DNA of 64,000 nucleotides from an uncultured Eubacteriales bacterium (lineage in GTDB: Bacteria; Bacillota; Clostridia; Peptostreptococcales; Anaerovoracaceae). Position 1 is the first letter of the stretch. Every line of letters begins with the position of its first letter. Shown here piece after piece: positions 52,768 to 61,899 of the stretch. The stretch lies in NCBI GenBank assembly GCA_910583765.1, contig CAJTYS010000010.1, positions 39,153 through 103,152 of the forward strand, in the 5' to 3' direction. The translations under genes and the position numbers were made by a program. The notes under the pieces were generated by a model that saw only the letters and a program-made list of their open reading frames with translations, was not told where the DNA came from and made no database searches.

Positions 52768-53496
52768 CTATATTTTCAGACAAACCACAGTGATGTTGTC
52801 CCTGCCTCCGCTTCTGATGGCTTCCTCCACCAGGCGGGAACAAGTCTCTGGCATGGGATTTTGTCTGTCCAGTATTTCTTCTAGCTTTCGCTCCGGCACT
52901 TCCCCGTAAAGCCCGTCTGAGCAAAGCATTAAGATATCGCCTTTTTCCACGTTTGTCTGAAAAAAATCAGCAATGACCGCTGGCTCGGCTCCAAGAGCCC
53001 TGGTGATCACGTTTTTTTGGCTGTGGTTCTTCGCTTCTTCCGTAGTGATCATACCAGTCCTGAGCAGTTCGTTCACATATGTGTGATCCACTGTGATCTG
53101 CATGATCCTGCCGTCTCTATAAAGATACGCCCTGCTGTCCCCGATGTTGATGATATAGGCGGTATGATCTTTGACACAGGCGATCACCGCAGTGGTTGCC
53201 ATGCCCTTGTTTTCCTTGTGCTTTCTTCCCATCTGATAGATTTCATCATTGACCTGCTCCAGGCATTGAGAAAAATAATGATAGATCGCCTCTTCATCCT
53301 CGCACGCTTCCACTGGATTGGCCGCCACGTATTCTGCGATGCCTCTCACCGCCGTCCTGCTGGCGATTTCTCCGGCATTGTTGCCGCCCACTCCATCCGC
53401 CACCACATAAACATCGTGGCTGGGGATGACAAAACACGCGTCTTCATTGTTGTTTCGGATCACGCCTGTGTTGCTTTTAAATCCTATTTGTGTCAT
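52768..53496 (-). CDS. prpC: PP2C-type Ser/Thr phosphatase (PrpC/Stp1)
   Basis: 242-residue metal-dependent phosphatase that reverses PrkC phosphorylation. NNEDACFV, VADGVGGNNAGEIAS, INIGDSRAYLYRDG, LCSDGLYGEV and GGRDNITVV are the PP2C motifs with metal-binding aspartates. In many Firmicutes rlmN lies between rsmB and this gene; here they are separated by only 21 bases and rlmN is absent. Confidence 0.96.
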   Translation of the reverse strand: MTQIGFKSNTGVIRNNNEDACFVIPSHDVYVVADGVGGNNAGEIASRTAVRGIAEYVAANPVEACEDEEAIYHYFSQCLEQVNDEIYQMGRKHKENKGMATTAVIACVKDHTAYIINIGDSRAYLYRDGRIMQITVDHTYVNELLRTGMITTEEAKNHSQKNVITRALGAEPAVIADFFQTNVEKGDILMLCSDGLYGEVPERKLEEILDRQNPMPETCSRLVEEAIRSGGRDNITVVCLKI

Positions 53497-53517
53497 ATGG
53501 TTTCTCCGTCTGGCAGG

Positions 53518-54810
53518 TTATACCAGTCCCTCGCTTTTCTTCATCACACAGATGAAAAATCCATCCGTGCCGTTCACATGAGGCAGCAACTGGATCATTT
53601 CTGTTTTTTTAAATTGGCTGTTTTTCTTCAGGAAATCCCCGATCACCCTCTGGTTTTCGTAAGGGTTAATGGTGCATGTGCTGTAAAGCAGCGTGCCGCC
53701 TGGCTTCACGTACTGCGCGGAAGCTGAGAGAATGGCCAGCTGTTTTTTCGGCAGCAGTTCCATTTCCTCTGTTTTTTCCTTGTATTTGATCTCCGGCTTC
53801 CTGCGGGTGACTCCCAGACCAGAACACGGCGCATCCACCAGCACCCGGTCCGCTTTTTCCACCATAGTGGAATCCACTCTCGTGGCGTCCCAGGACCAAG
53901 TCTCCACGTTAGTGATGCCCAGCCGTTCCGCCTCTTTGTCGATCAGGTCCAGTTTCCTCCTGTAAATGTCCGAAGCAAAGATCTTGCCCGTGTTGTTCAT
54001 CCGCTCCGCGATAGCCATGGTCTTGCCCCCAGGGGCCGCGCACACGTCCATGACCGTGTCACCATGTTGCGGGTTCAGCTTTTCTGCCACCAGCATGGAA
54101 CTTTCGTCTTGGATGGAGAACAGGCCGTGCTTGTACAGCTCTGTGCCCAAAAGCTGGCTTCCCTTTACATGGAGCGCGTTTGCGCACACAGCGCCTGGCT
54201 CCACTTCATAGCCTTTTTCCTCCAACTTTTTCACCAAGTCTTCCTTCATGACCTTCAGCCAGTTCAAGCGGATGGTGTTAGGCGGCGTCTCGTTTCCACC
54301 TTTGAGCATTTCCTCCACGAACTCCACTTTGTACTGTTCCAGCCAAAGCTCGATGATCCAAGGAGCGTAGGAATACCGAATGGACAAATATTTCACTTCA
54401 TCCTCTGTTCTGTCCGGCAGTCTCATGGAAAGCCTGCGGTTCAGATAATTTCTCAGAACGCCATTGATAAAACCGTCTCTGCCCCTACAGTATCGTTTGG
54501 CCAGCACAACGCTTTCATTAACTGCTGCGTATTCTGGCACCGAATCCATGTACCCCAGCTGATAGATCCCCATGCGCAGCACGGTCCGGTCGCTGCTTTT
54601 CAGGGAGCTCGCACCTGAAGGCACCAGTTGATCAATATAATGGTCCAGCAGCATTTTGTTTTCTAAAACCCCATAAACCAGTTCCCGCACGAAGCCCTGG
54701 GATTGCGGCCTTCCCCGCACGATCTGGTGGTTCAGGGCAATGTTGGAATAGGCCTTTTTCGCTTCTACGTCCATAAGTGTTAAATACGCGGTCTTTCTGT
54801 TTGCGTCCAT
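53518..54810 (-). CDS. rsmB: 16S rRNA (cytosine-967-C5)-methyltransferase
   Basis: 430-residue enzyme with an N-terminal NusB-like RNA-binding domain (residues 1-140) and a C-terminal SAM-dependent methyltransferase: MDVCAAPGGKTMAIAERM, VDAPCSGLGVTRRKPEIKYK and the second catalytic cysteine in LYSTCTINPYENQ. It is placed between fmt and prpC in the conserved translation/wall-signalling operon. Confidence 0.96.
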   Translation of the reverse strand: MDANRKTAYLTLMDVEAKKAYSNIALNHQIVRGRPQSQGFVRELVYGVLENKMLLDHYIDQLVPSGASSLKSSDRTVLRMGIYQLGYMDSVPEYAAVNESVVLAKRYCRGRDGFINGVLRNYLNRRLSMRLPDRTEDEVKYLSIRYSYAPWIIELWLEQYKVEFVEEMLKGGNETPPNTIRLNWLKVMKEDLVKKLEEKGYEVEPGAVCANALHVKGSQLLGTELYKHGLFSIQDESSMLVAEKLNPQHGDTVMDVCAAPGGKTMAIAERMNNTGKIFASDIYRRKLDLIDKEAERLGITNVETWSWDATRVDSTMVEKADRVLVDAPCSGLGVTRRKPEIKYKEKTEEMELLPKKQLAILSASAQYVKPGGTLLYSTCTINPYENQRVIGDFLKKNSQFKKTEMIQLLPHVNGTDGFFICVMKKSEGLV

Positions 54811-54840
54811 GATGAATCACGCCTCCTAATCAATAATATT

Positions 54841-55770
54841 TTATCCTAAAACGCTTCCCGCTTCCATGCGGTTGCCTTTTAAATGATCTGACACTGCTAC
54901 TCTCTTTTTTCCTGGGAGCTGGATGACCTTGGCCACCAGCGTCCCGCCTCCGGCAGAAATTTCGATCCCTTCCGAGGAAACCTTGGTGATGGTCCCCGCT
55001 GGTTCTTGACTGGCTTTCGGGGAAACTTCCGCTTCCCAGATCTTCAAAAGCTTTCCATGATAAGACGTGAATGCCCCCGGCCACGGATCAAAGGCGCGAA
55101 TCAGCCGTTCGATCTGCTCCGGACTCTTTGTAAAGTCGATTTCCCCATCTTTTTTGGAAATCATTGGCGCATAAGTGGATCTTGCGTCATCCTGCGGCTC
55201 CGGCTTTACGGTCCCTGCTTCCAGCTTTGGAAGGGTCTCGGTCAGCAGCTTGGCCCCAAGCACTGCCAGTTCATCGTGAAGCTTGGCCCCATTTTTTCTG
55301 TCAATGGGGACCCTGGCCTTTGCCAGCATGTCTCCTGTGTCCAGGCCTTCTTCCATGAACATAATGGTGACGCCTGTTTCTTCATCTCCCTCCAGGATCG
55401 CTCTCTGGATGGGAGCGGCTCCTCGAAACCGAGGAAGCAAAGAGCCGTGGATGTTGACGCATCCCAGCCTTGGGATATCCAAGATCTCCTTGGGCAGGAT
55501 CTGCCCGTAAGCCGCCACTGCGATGAGATCCGGCGCGTACTGGCGGATCCGCGCCAGACAGTCCGCGTCTTTTTTGATGCGTTCCGGCTGCAGGACCTGC
55601 AATCCCAGCTCCACAGCTTTTTCCTTCACTGGCGGCATTTTCACTTTTTTGCCCCGATCCCGCACCGCGTCCGGCTGGGTGATGACATAACCGATCTCAT
55701 TGCCGGCCGCTGTCAGGGCTTCCAGCGCGGGAACAGCGAAATCCGGCGTCCCCATGTAAATGATCTTCAT
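54841..55770 (-). CDS. fmt: Methionyl-tRNA formyltransferase
   Basis: 309-residue enzyme that formylates initiator Met-tRNA. MKIIYMGTPDFAVPALEAL, the catalytic region VNIHGSLLPRFRGAAPIQRA with HxSLLP, and GVTIMFMEEGLDTGDML are diagnostic; the C-terminal OB-like domain starts near residue 205. Its ATG abuts the def stop, the usual def-fmt pair. The zinc metalloprotease gene often next in Clostridia is absent. Confidence 0.97.
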   Translation of the reverse strand: MKIIYMGTPDFAVPALEALTAAGNEIGYVITQPDAVRDRGKKVKMPPVKEKAVELGLQVLQPERIKKDADCLARIRQYAPDLIAVAAYGQILPKEILDIPRLGCVNIHGSLLPRFRGAAPIQRAILEGDEETGVTIMFMEEGLDTGDMLAKARVPIDRKNGAKLHDELAVLGAKLLTETLPKLEAGTVKPEPQDDARSTYAPMISKKDGEIDFTKSPEQIERLIRAFDPWPGAFTSYHGKLLKIWEAEVSPKASQEPAGTITKVSSEGIEISAGGGTLVAKVIQLPGKKRVAVSDHLKGNRMEAGSVLG

Positions 55771-56244
55771 TTATTGTTCTCCATCTTCTGTGACTTCATA
55801 GATTTTCGTGGATTTGTCCGTGTACAGGATCCCCTCTAGATGGTCCAGCTCATGCGTCATGACAACGGCATCAAAGCCTTCAAATTCGTACTCTTGCTGG
55901 TTTCCCTCCCTGTCCAGTCCTCTGATACGGATCTTTTCCGGCCGCTCCACGGTCCCTTGATACCCTGGGACACTGAGACAGCCTTCATCACCGGTCTGGC
56001 TCCCGCGGGCTTCCACCAGCTCTGGATTGACAAAGCAATAGACCCGCCCTTCCTCCGGCTCCGCGACGAACATTCTGCGCATCATGCCTACTTGGGGAGC
56101 TGCCAGGCCCACGCCGTGGTATTCCCGCATGGTCTCCACCATATCATCTAAGACCATACGAATCCTGTCGTTTACTTGATCCACCGGCCTGCAGCGTTTT
56201 CTCAAGATCGGATCGCCTTCCAGTACAATATTTCTTAATGCCAT
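55771..56244 (-). CDS. def: Peptide deformylase
   Basis: 157-residue metalloenzyme removing formyl groups from new proteins. All three motifs are present: GVGLAAPQVG, EGCLSVPG and HELDHLEG. ATG 56259 is in frame, but GGAGGATGAA fits the ATG at 56244, which starts at the conserved MALRNIVLEGDP. It follows priA closely. Confidence 0.97.
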   Translation of the reverse strand: MALRNIVLEGDPILRKRCRPVDQVNDRIRMVLDDMVETMREYHGVGLAAPQVGMMRRMFVAEPEEGRVYCFVNPELVEARGSQTGDEGCLSVPGYQGTVERPEKIRIRGLDREGNQQEYEFEGFDAVVMTHELDHLEGILYTDKSTKIYEVTEDGEQ

Positions 56245-56255
56245 TTCATCCTCCA

Positions 56256-58268
56256 TCATACGAAGCTGTACGGGTTGATGTCCACCGTCACAGCGTATTC
56301 TTTCTTTTTTATTTTTTCAGCCTCTTTGATTTCCCGCAGAGCCGAGGTGTAGCTCCGTCTCTTTCCCTGAGGGCACTTGATCAGCATGCAGTACCGATAG
56401 GTGTCTTTGATTTTGTTCATCGGCGCTGCCTGAGGCTGAAATACCCTTCCCTTTTTCTCTGTTTTCAGCGCGTCTATGATCTTTTCATACCAGTTCTCCG
56501 CCGCAGCCTTGGCCTTCTCCTCTTCTTTGGAAGAAAAGACGATCTGGATCAAGTCGCTGTATGGCGGGTATTCCATGTATTTTCTAAGCTGGATTTCCGC
56601 TTTGTAAAAACTGTTATAATCCTGCTTAGCCGCCAGCAGCACCGCGTAGTTTTCCGGCTGATACGACTGAATGATGACTTTGCCCGTCTCATCGCCTCTG
56701 CCTGCTCTGCCAGCTGCCTGGGTGATGAGCTGAAAGGTCCGTTCCGCTGAACGGAAATCCGGAATGTTCAGGGTCACGTCCGCGGAAATGACGCCCACCA
56801 GCCCTACATTACGGAAATCCAGCCCCTTTGCCACCAGCTGGGTACCGATCAAAATATGGATCTTTCCTTTTTTGAATCGGCTCAAGATCCTGTCGATGCT
56901 GCCCTTCCTTTTGGTGGAATCCAGGTCCAGCCTTTCCACCACTGCTTCTGGAAAAAACTCGCTGACGATCTCTTCTACCTTTTCTGTGCCAGTGCCGAAA
57001 TACCGTATGTACCGGCTGCCGCATTCCGGACAGGTCTGCGGCGGCTCCTCTTCATAGCCGCAGTAATGACAGGCCACCCTGCCGCCCTCTTTGTGATAGG
57101 TGAGGGAAATACCGCAGTCAGGACACTTTAGCACAGCGCCGCATTCCCGGCAGGAAATGAAGGTGGAATATCCTCTCCTGTTGAGAAACAGGATGATCTG
57201 CTGTTTGTTTTGTAAAGCGATCCCCATGGCTCTGTAAAGGGCACGGCTGATGATGGTCTTGTTGCCAGCCCGCAGTTCATCCCGCATGTCAGCGATTTCC
57301 ACCTGGGGCAGAGCAACTTGGTTGTACCGCTTGGTCAACTCCAACCGCTGGTAGATTCCCTGCTCCGAACGATAAAAGGTGGCGATGGACGGGGTGGCGC
57401 TGCCGCAGAGCAGCACGCCTTTGTGCTGCTGCAGTCTTTTCAAGGCCACCTCCACTGCATCGTACTTCGGTGTCATGTCTGACTTGTACGTGGCTTCGTG
57501 TTCTTCGTCCAGGATGATGAGGCCGATGTTTTCAAAAGGCGCGAACACCGCGGATCTGGCTCCGATCACAATGTTTACCATTCCCTTTTTGATCCGAGAC
57601 CATTCATCGTATCGCTCTCCCAAGGAAAGCCTGCTGTGAAGCACCGCGATCTGCTCTGCTCCAAACCTGCCGATGAACCTGCCGATGATCTGCTTTGTCA
57701 GAGAAATCTCTGGCACCATCATGATCACCTGCCTGCCTTCCTCCAGACACTTGGCCGCCGCCCGCATGTAGACCTCTGTCTTGCCGCTGCCTGTGACTCC
57801 ATAAAGGAGGAACCGCCTGTGCTGCCGGGCGCTGATAGCCTGCTTGATGGGCTTTAAGGCCGCTGCCTGCTGCTCGGTCAGTTCTGGAATTTCTCCCTGC
57901 TCTCCGTCTTCGTCTTTGTAAGGGTTCCGCTGCTTTCCCCGCTTGGACTTGCTGCCCGCGGGCGTAAAGCATTTCACCGCGTCAATGTATTTACACAGAT
58001 ACCTGGTCTTCATCCACCTGCAGGTTTCCATGATCTCTTCTGTCAGGCAAATGTCTTCATCCAGGCTTTCTGCGTATTTCAGATTCTTATATTCTTGCTC
58101 CAGCTCATCGGAAACTTGAAACACATAAGCGTCCCGCACCCTGTCCCCGAGTCCAAAGGGCACGGATGCTTTCTGTCCCACCTGAACCTGGTCATATTGG
58201 CATCCATAGGTGTAAAGGGTGTCCGTCTGCTCGCTTTTATTGTCAATCGCTACATCTATGTATTTCAT
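56256..58268 (-). CDS. priA: Primosomal replication restart helicase PriA
   Basis: 670-residue superfamily-2 helicase. N-terminal 3'-DNA-binding domain, Walker A GVTGSGKTEVYM, DEEH box ILDEEHEAT, and the paired zinc sites CRECGAVLKCPDCG and CHYCGYEEEPPQTCPECG. It is shorter than the common 730-800 residues, with the winged-helix part between the N-terminal domain and the helicase core reduced. Members with the shorter form exist in Clostridia, so it is likely functional. Confidence 0.95.
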   Translation of the reverse strand: MKYIDVAIDNKSEQTDTLYTYGCQYDQVQVGQKASVPFGLGDRVRDAYVFQVSDELEQEYKNLKYAESLDEDICLTEEIMETCRWMKTRYLCKYIDAVKCFTPAGSKSKRGKQRNPYKDEDGEQGEIPELTEQQAAALKPIKQAISARQHRRFLLYGVTGSGKTEVYMRAAAKCLEEGRQVIMMVPEISLTKQIIGRFIGRFGAEQIAVLHSRLSLGERYDEWSRIKKGMVNIVIGARSAVFAPFENIGLIILDEEHEATYKSDMTPKYDAVEVALKRLQQHKGVLLCGSATPSIATFYRSEQGIYQRLELTKRYNQVALPQVEIADMRDELRAGNKTIISRALYRAMGIALQNKQQIILFLNRRGYSTFISCRECGAVLKCPDCGISLTYHKEGGRVACHYCGYEEEPPQTCPECGSRYIRYFGTGTEKVEEIVSEFFPEAVVERLDLDSTKRKGSIDRILSRFKKGKIHILIGTQLVAKGLDFRNVGLVGVISADVTLNIPDFRSAERTFQLITQAAGRAGRGDETGKVIIQSYQPENYAVLLAAKQDYNSFYKAEIQLRKYMEYPPYSDLIQIVFSSKEEEKAKAAAENWYEKIIDALKTEKKGRVFQPQAAPMNKIKDTYRYCMLIKCPQGKRRSYTSALREIKEAEKIKKKEYAVTVDINPYSFV

Positions 58269-58277
58269 CTGCTCCCC

Positions 58278-59288
58278 TTACAGCAGGAATATGTTGTGTT
58301 CGCTGCATTCCTTGATCATGTCCTCTGGCCAGATGGCAGCCTGCACTTCCCCGATATGGGCTTTCCGCAAAAAGTACATGCACAGTCTGCTCTGTCCAAT
58401 GCCCCCGCCTATGGTGTACGGCAGCTTTTTATCCAGTATCATCTTGTGAAACGCTAGCTCCCTGCGGTCTTCCGCGCCAGCCTCTTTCAGCTGTTTTTCC
58501 ATGGCCGTTTCATCCACCCGAATCCCCATGGAGGAAATTTCAAAAGCCTGCTGTAAAATCTCGTTCCAGAGGATGATGTCTCCATTCAATTCCCAGTCAT
58601 CGTAGTCCGGCGCTCTTCCGTCATGCTTTTCTCCGGATCTCAGCTTGCCGCCGATCTTCATGATGAACACCGCTTTCTTTTCCTTGGTGATCGCGTCTTC
58701 CCGCTCTTTCGGCGTTTTGTCCGGATACATGTCCGCAAGCTCCTGGGTAGTGATGAAGAAGATCTCGTTTGGCAGACTGGTTCGCAGGTCCTTGTAAAGC
58801 CTGTTCACGTAATCTCCCAGGTTTTTCAGCGCATTGTAGAGGGTGGTCACTGTTTCTTTCAAGTACGCCTCGGTTCGCTGTTCTTTGGTGATGACTTTTT
58901 CCCAATCCCACTGATCCACGTAAATGGAATGCAGGTTATCCAGCTCTTCGTCTCGCCGGATGGCGTTCATGTCCGTGTAAATGCCCCTGTCTGGTTGAAT
59001 TTGGTATCTCCCCAGCGCCATGCGTTTCCATTTTGCCAAGGACTGGACGATTTCCACTGGTTTTTCATCCATGTCCTTTACCGTGAAGCGCACGGTCCGT
59101 TCCACACCGTTCAGATTATCGTTGAGACCTGTCTCCGGCGCTACGAACAAAGGGGCGGAAACTCTCCGCAGACTCAGGCCATAAGCCAGCTCCTGCTGGA
59201 AAAAATCCTTGATTTTTTTGATCGCTCTCTGACTTTCCATGAAGTCGATCACCGGCGTGTAATGTTCCGGTATGATTGTGTGTGCCAT
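58278..59288 (-). CDS. asnA: Aspartate-ammonia ligase (AsnA)
   Basis: 336-residue ammonia-dependent asparagine synthetase, related to class II aminoacyl-tRNA synthetases. RVSAPLFVAPETGLNDNLNG, KWKRMALGRYQ, MNAIRRDEELDNLHSIYVDQ, WDWEK and GGGIGQSRLCMYFL are characteristic. Located between queH and priA, with short gaps on both sides. Confidence 0.97.
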   Translation of the reverse strand: MAHTIIPEHYTPVIDFMESQRAIKKIKDFFQQELAYGLSLRRVSAPLFVAPETGLNDNLNGVERTVRFTVKDMDEKPVEIVQSLAKWKRMALGRYQIQPDRGIYTDMNAIRRDEELDNLHSIYVDQWDWEKVITKEQRTEAYLKETVTTLYNALKNLGDYVNRLYKDLRTSLPNEIFFITTQELADMYPDKTPKEREDAITKEKKAVFIMKIGGKLRSGEKHDGRAPDYDDWELNGDIILWNEILQQAFEISSMGIRVDETAMEKQLKEAGAEDRRELAFHKMILDKKLPYTIGGGIGQSRLCMYFLRKAHIGEVQAAIWPEDMIKECSEHNIFLL

Positions 59289-59302
59289 GGTGCGTCTCCC
59301 TT

Positions 59303-59965
59303 CTATCTTTTGGAATATTCACAACCGCAGTAGTTTTGCCTATAGAGGTCATATTGCCTGGAAAGCTCAATGCTGCGTTTAAAACCGTCTTTTTTCTTGA
59401 AATCCTCATCCAGAAAGCTGAGGCCGTATTTGACTGCCAGTTGTTTCCCGATCTTGCTGATGAACTGGTAGTTCTTGTGGGGGCTCACAGTCAGGGTAGT
59501 GCCAAAATAATCGCATCCTGTCATGCGGCAGGTCTCCGCTGTTTTCTCCAGTCTCTGCCAAAAACAATTGAGACAGCGTTTCCCGCCTTCTGGCTCCTGT
59601 TCCAATCCCTGGGCCCCGCGATAAAAATTTTTTGTGTCGTATGGTCCTTCTTGAAAGCGGATGAGTTCCTTTGGCGGCAGACTTTCGTTGTATTTTTTGA
59701 GAAATTCCAGCTGCGTTTCTTTGCGCCGCTGATACTCCTGTTCATCTGTGATGCATGGGTTATAAAAAAATATGGTGATCTGATAGTCACCGGCGAGCCG
59801 CTCTATTACCGCCGTGCTGCAAGGCCCACAGCAGCTGTGCAAAAGCAAGGATGGTTTTTCAATTTTATCGGAAATCCCCTTTATTTCCACGAATTCGCTG
59901 CTGTTCATGCTTTCTCCCAGCTCCGCGCTGTCTGCCCTGGGCGCGCTTCTTTTTTCGTGCTTCAT
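59303..59965 (-). CDS. queH: Epoxyqueuosine reductase QueH
   Basis: 220-residue iron-sulfur enzyme for the last step of queuosine synthesis. It has the vicinal cysteines in LLHSCCGPCST, RCLNCFW and the C-terminal NYCGCEY, and the YNPCI and DEDFKKKDGF segments typical of QueH. ATG 59986 is in frame but has no ribosome site; GGGGTAGCTTTT precedes ATG 59965. The promoter at 60016-60044 makes it the head of the housekeeping operon. Confidence 0.93.
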   Translation of the reverse strand: MKHEKRSAPRADSAELGESMNSSEFVEIKGISDKIEKPSLLLHSCCGPCSTAVIERLAGDYQITIFFYNPCITDEQEYQRRKETQLEFLKKYNESLPPKELIRFQEGPYDTKNFYRGAQGLEQEPEGGKRCLNCFWQRLEKTAETCRMTGCDYFGTTLTVSPHKNYQFISKIGKQLAVKYGLSFLDEDFKKKDGFKRSIELSRQYDLYRQNYCGCEYSKR

Positions 59966-60015
59966 AAAAGCTACCCCTTTTTTCATGAAATTTTCGTTTT
60001 CATTTTGAACGATTT

Positions 60016-60044
60016 ATTATATCATATAAATACATCCATGTAAC
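60016..60044 (-). promoter_or_regulatory. Promoter of the queH-asnA-priA housekeeping operon
   Basis: Minus strand -35 GTTACA (60039-60044, four of six matches), 17-base spacer, -10 TATAAT (60016-60021), about 50 bases before the queH start. Confidence 0.55.
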
Positions 60045-60093
60045 TATCCGCAGCTGAAAAAATTGTATTTTTCAAAGAAAGGGAGGCTAAGAC

Positions 60094-61038
60094 GTGTCAG
60101 GAGTTTCACAAGAACAGCGCTTTTATTCCATCAGCAGTTATTTGAAGGAGAAAATGGGCAGCAAAGTCGTCAAACTTGCCATTGACGGTGGTTTCACCTG
60201 CCCCAACAGAGACGGCTCCAAGGGGACTGGCGGCTGCGTCTTCTGCTCCGCTTCTGGCTCCGGCGACATGGCCAGCGACATTCCGTCCCAAATTCGCCTT
60301 TTATCGGACAAGTGGCCCAACGCCAAATACCTGGCCTATTTCCAGAGTCACACCAACACCTACGGGCCTGTGACCCAGCTGCGCCGCCAATATGAAGAAG
60401 CCCTCACCTACCCGGGGGTGGTGGGGCTGGCCATTGCCACCAGGCCGGACTGCCTGCCCAAAGACGTCCTGGACCTGCTGTCAGAGCTCAATGAGAAGAC
60501 CTTTCTCTGGGTCGAGCTGGGCCTGCAGACCATCCATGAAAACACGGCTCAGCTCATGAATCGGTGCTATCCCTTATCTGTCTACGACCAGGCTGTAAGC
60601 CATCTGGCCCGCCGAGGCATCCGCACTGTGACTCATCTGATCTTTGGTCTGCCAGGAGAATCCCAGGAGCAGATGCTGGATTCTGTAAAATATGTATGTC
60701 AGGACTTGCGAGCCTCCAAGCCCGCAGCGGAAAGCGCCTGCGAAATCTCCCGCCGTATTTTCGGCATCAAGCTCCACATGCTGAACCTGGTGCGGGGGTC
60801 TCAGATGGAACATCTGTATCCAGACTATGTCTCTTTCGCGTCCATTGAAGAATATGTGGATCTAGTGGTCTCCGCGCTGGAGATCATCCCGCCCGAAATC
60901 ACCATTCACCGCTTGTCCGCGGACGCGCCTCGGCCCACGCTGATTTCTCCGGAATGGAGTTATAAAAAGCGGACCATTTTAAACAGCATCCACAAAGCGC
61001 TGCGGGAGCGGGACACCTTTCAGGGCGCCAAGCTCTAG
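60094..61038 (+). CDS. TIGR01212-family radical SAM protein (YtqA-like)
   Basis: 314-residue radical SAM enzyme of unknown reaction. The iron-sulfur cysteines lie in CPNRDGSKGTGGCVFC near residue 30-45, with the SAM-binding GLPGE (near 187) and a C-terminal region resembling Elp3-type proteins (VELGLQTIHENT, HRLSADAP). GTG start at 60094 with GGGAGG. It is the only housekeeping-type gene on the plus strand, divergent from queH. Confidence 0.9.
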   Translation: MSGVSQEQRFYSISSYLKEKMGSKVVKLAIDGGFTCPNRDGSKGTGGCVFCSASGSGDMASDIPSQIRLLSDKWPNAKYLAYFQSHTNTYGPVTQLRRQYEEALTYPGVVGLAIATRPDCLPKDVLDLLSELNEKTFLWVELGLQTIHENTAQLMNRCYPLSVYDQAVSHLARRGIRTVTHLIFGLPGESQEQMLDSVKYVCQDLRASKPAAESACEISRRIFGIKLHMLNLVRGSQMEHLYPDYVSFASIEEYVDLVVSALEIIPPEITIHRLSADAPRPTLISPEWSYKKRTILNSIHKALRERDTFQGAKL

Positions 61039-61155
61039 TTATGTGTCTGTGATATTTACATCCACTGGCAAATGGGAGAAGAAACCGCCTTCTATCTGGG
61101 ACTGCCCCCCAGCAGCCCTCTGGCATGCTGGATCTTAGCGCTCCTTTTCCTGCCA

Positions 61156-61746
61156 TCATTTCTTAATCTTCGGGCCAACGCGTCCATCGTTGTAATGCTT
61201 TCTGCACAGAGAAACGTACATTTCATTGCCGCCGATCACGATCTGCTTTCCAGTCCTGGTCATCTCGCCATCCACCACTCTGGCTACCATGGTGGCTTTT
61301 CTGCCGCACCAGCAAATGGTCTTGATTTCTTCAATCTTGTCCGCATAGATCAGCATGTAATACGCGCCTTCAAACAGCTCGTTTTTAAAGTCATTTTTCA
61401 GCCCATAGGCCAGCACTGGCACCTCGCAGCTGTCCACGATCTCCACCAGCTCTTCCACATGGTGCTTTTTCAAAAATTGACATTCATCGATGAGCACGCA
61501 TTCGATTTCTTCCTTTGCGTTTTCTGTCATGAACAGCTCCAGGATATTGGTGTTTTCGTTGACCACAATGGCTTCCCGCTGGATTCCGATCCTGGAAGTG
61601 ATGACTCCCAGTCCAAAACGATCATCCACGCTGGGCGCCAGGGTCAGGACCCTTTTGCCCCGTTCCTCGTAGTTGTGGGCGATCCGTATGATCTCCGCGG
61701 ATTTCCCCGCATTCATGGTGCTGTATCTATAATAAAGCTGTGCCAT
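61156..61746 (-). CDS. tdk: Thymidine kinase
   Basis: 196-residue type II thymidine kinase. P-loop YSTMNAGKSAEIIR (near residue 10), DECQF active-site region, and zinc ligands in CWCGRKA and CRKHY. ATG 61746 with AAAAAGGAGGAACAA is preferred; an upstream start at 61830 would include the promoter. It converges with the radical SAM gene; the gap (61039-61155) shows no clear terminator. Confidence 0.96.
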   Translation of the reverse strand: MAQLYYRYSTMNAGKSAEIIRIAHNYEERGKRVLTLAPSVDDRFGLGVITSRIGIQREAIVVNENTNILELFMTENAKEEIECVLIDECQFLKKHHVEELVEIVDSCEVPVLAYGLKNDFKNELFEGAYYMLIYADKIEEIKTICWCGRKATMVARVVDGEMTRTGKQIVIGGNEMYVSLCRKHYNDGRVGPKIKK

Positions 61747-61777
61747 TTGTTCCTCCTTTTTCTTTTCGTACCAGTCT

Positions 61778-61806
61778 ATTCTATATGATACGGTGCGGAA
61801 AGGCAA
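61778..61806 (-). promoter_or_regulatory. Promoter for tdk
   Basis: Minus strand -35 TTGCCT (61801-61806), 17-base spacer, -10 TAGAAT (61778-61783), 31 bases before the ATG. Confidence 0.6.
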
Positions 61807-61835
61807 GGGAGCAAAATATTGAGGCTGCAAATCAA

Positions 61836-61875
61836 TTTACCGCCAAACAGAAACTTTTATCCATTTGGCGGTAAA
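61836..61875. terminator. Perfect 12-bp hairpin after the ATPase/nuclease gene
   Basis: TTTACCGCCAAA (61836-61847) and TTTGGCGGTAAA (61864-61875) form a perfect 12-bp stem with a 16-base loop, 24 bases after the stop of the ATPase gene and upstream of the tdk promoter. Minus-strand U-rich tail is weak (TTGATTTG). Confidence 0.6.
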
Positions 61876-61899
61876 ATCCTAAAACCGGAAGCCTGCATC

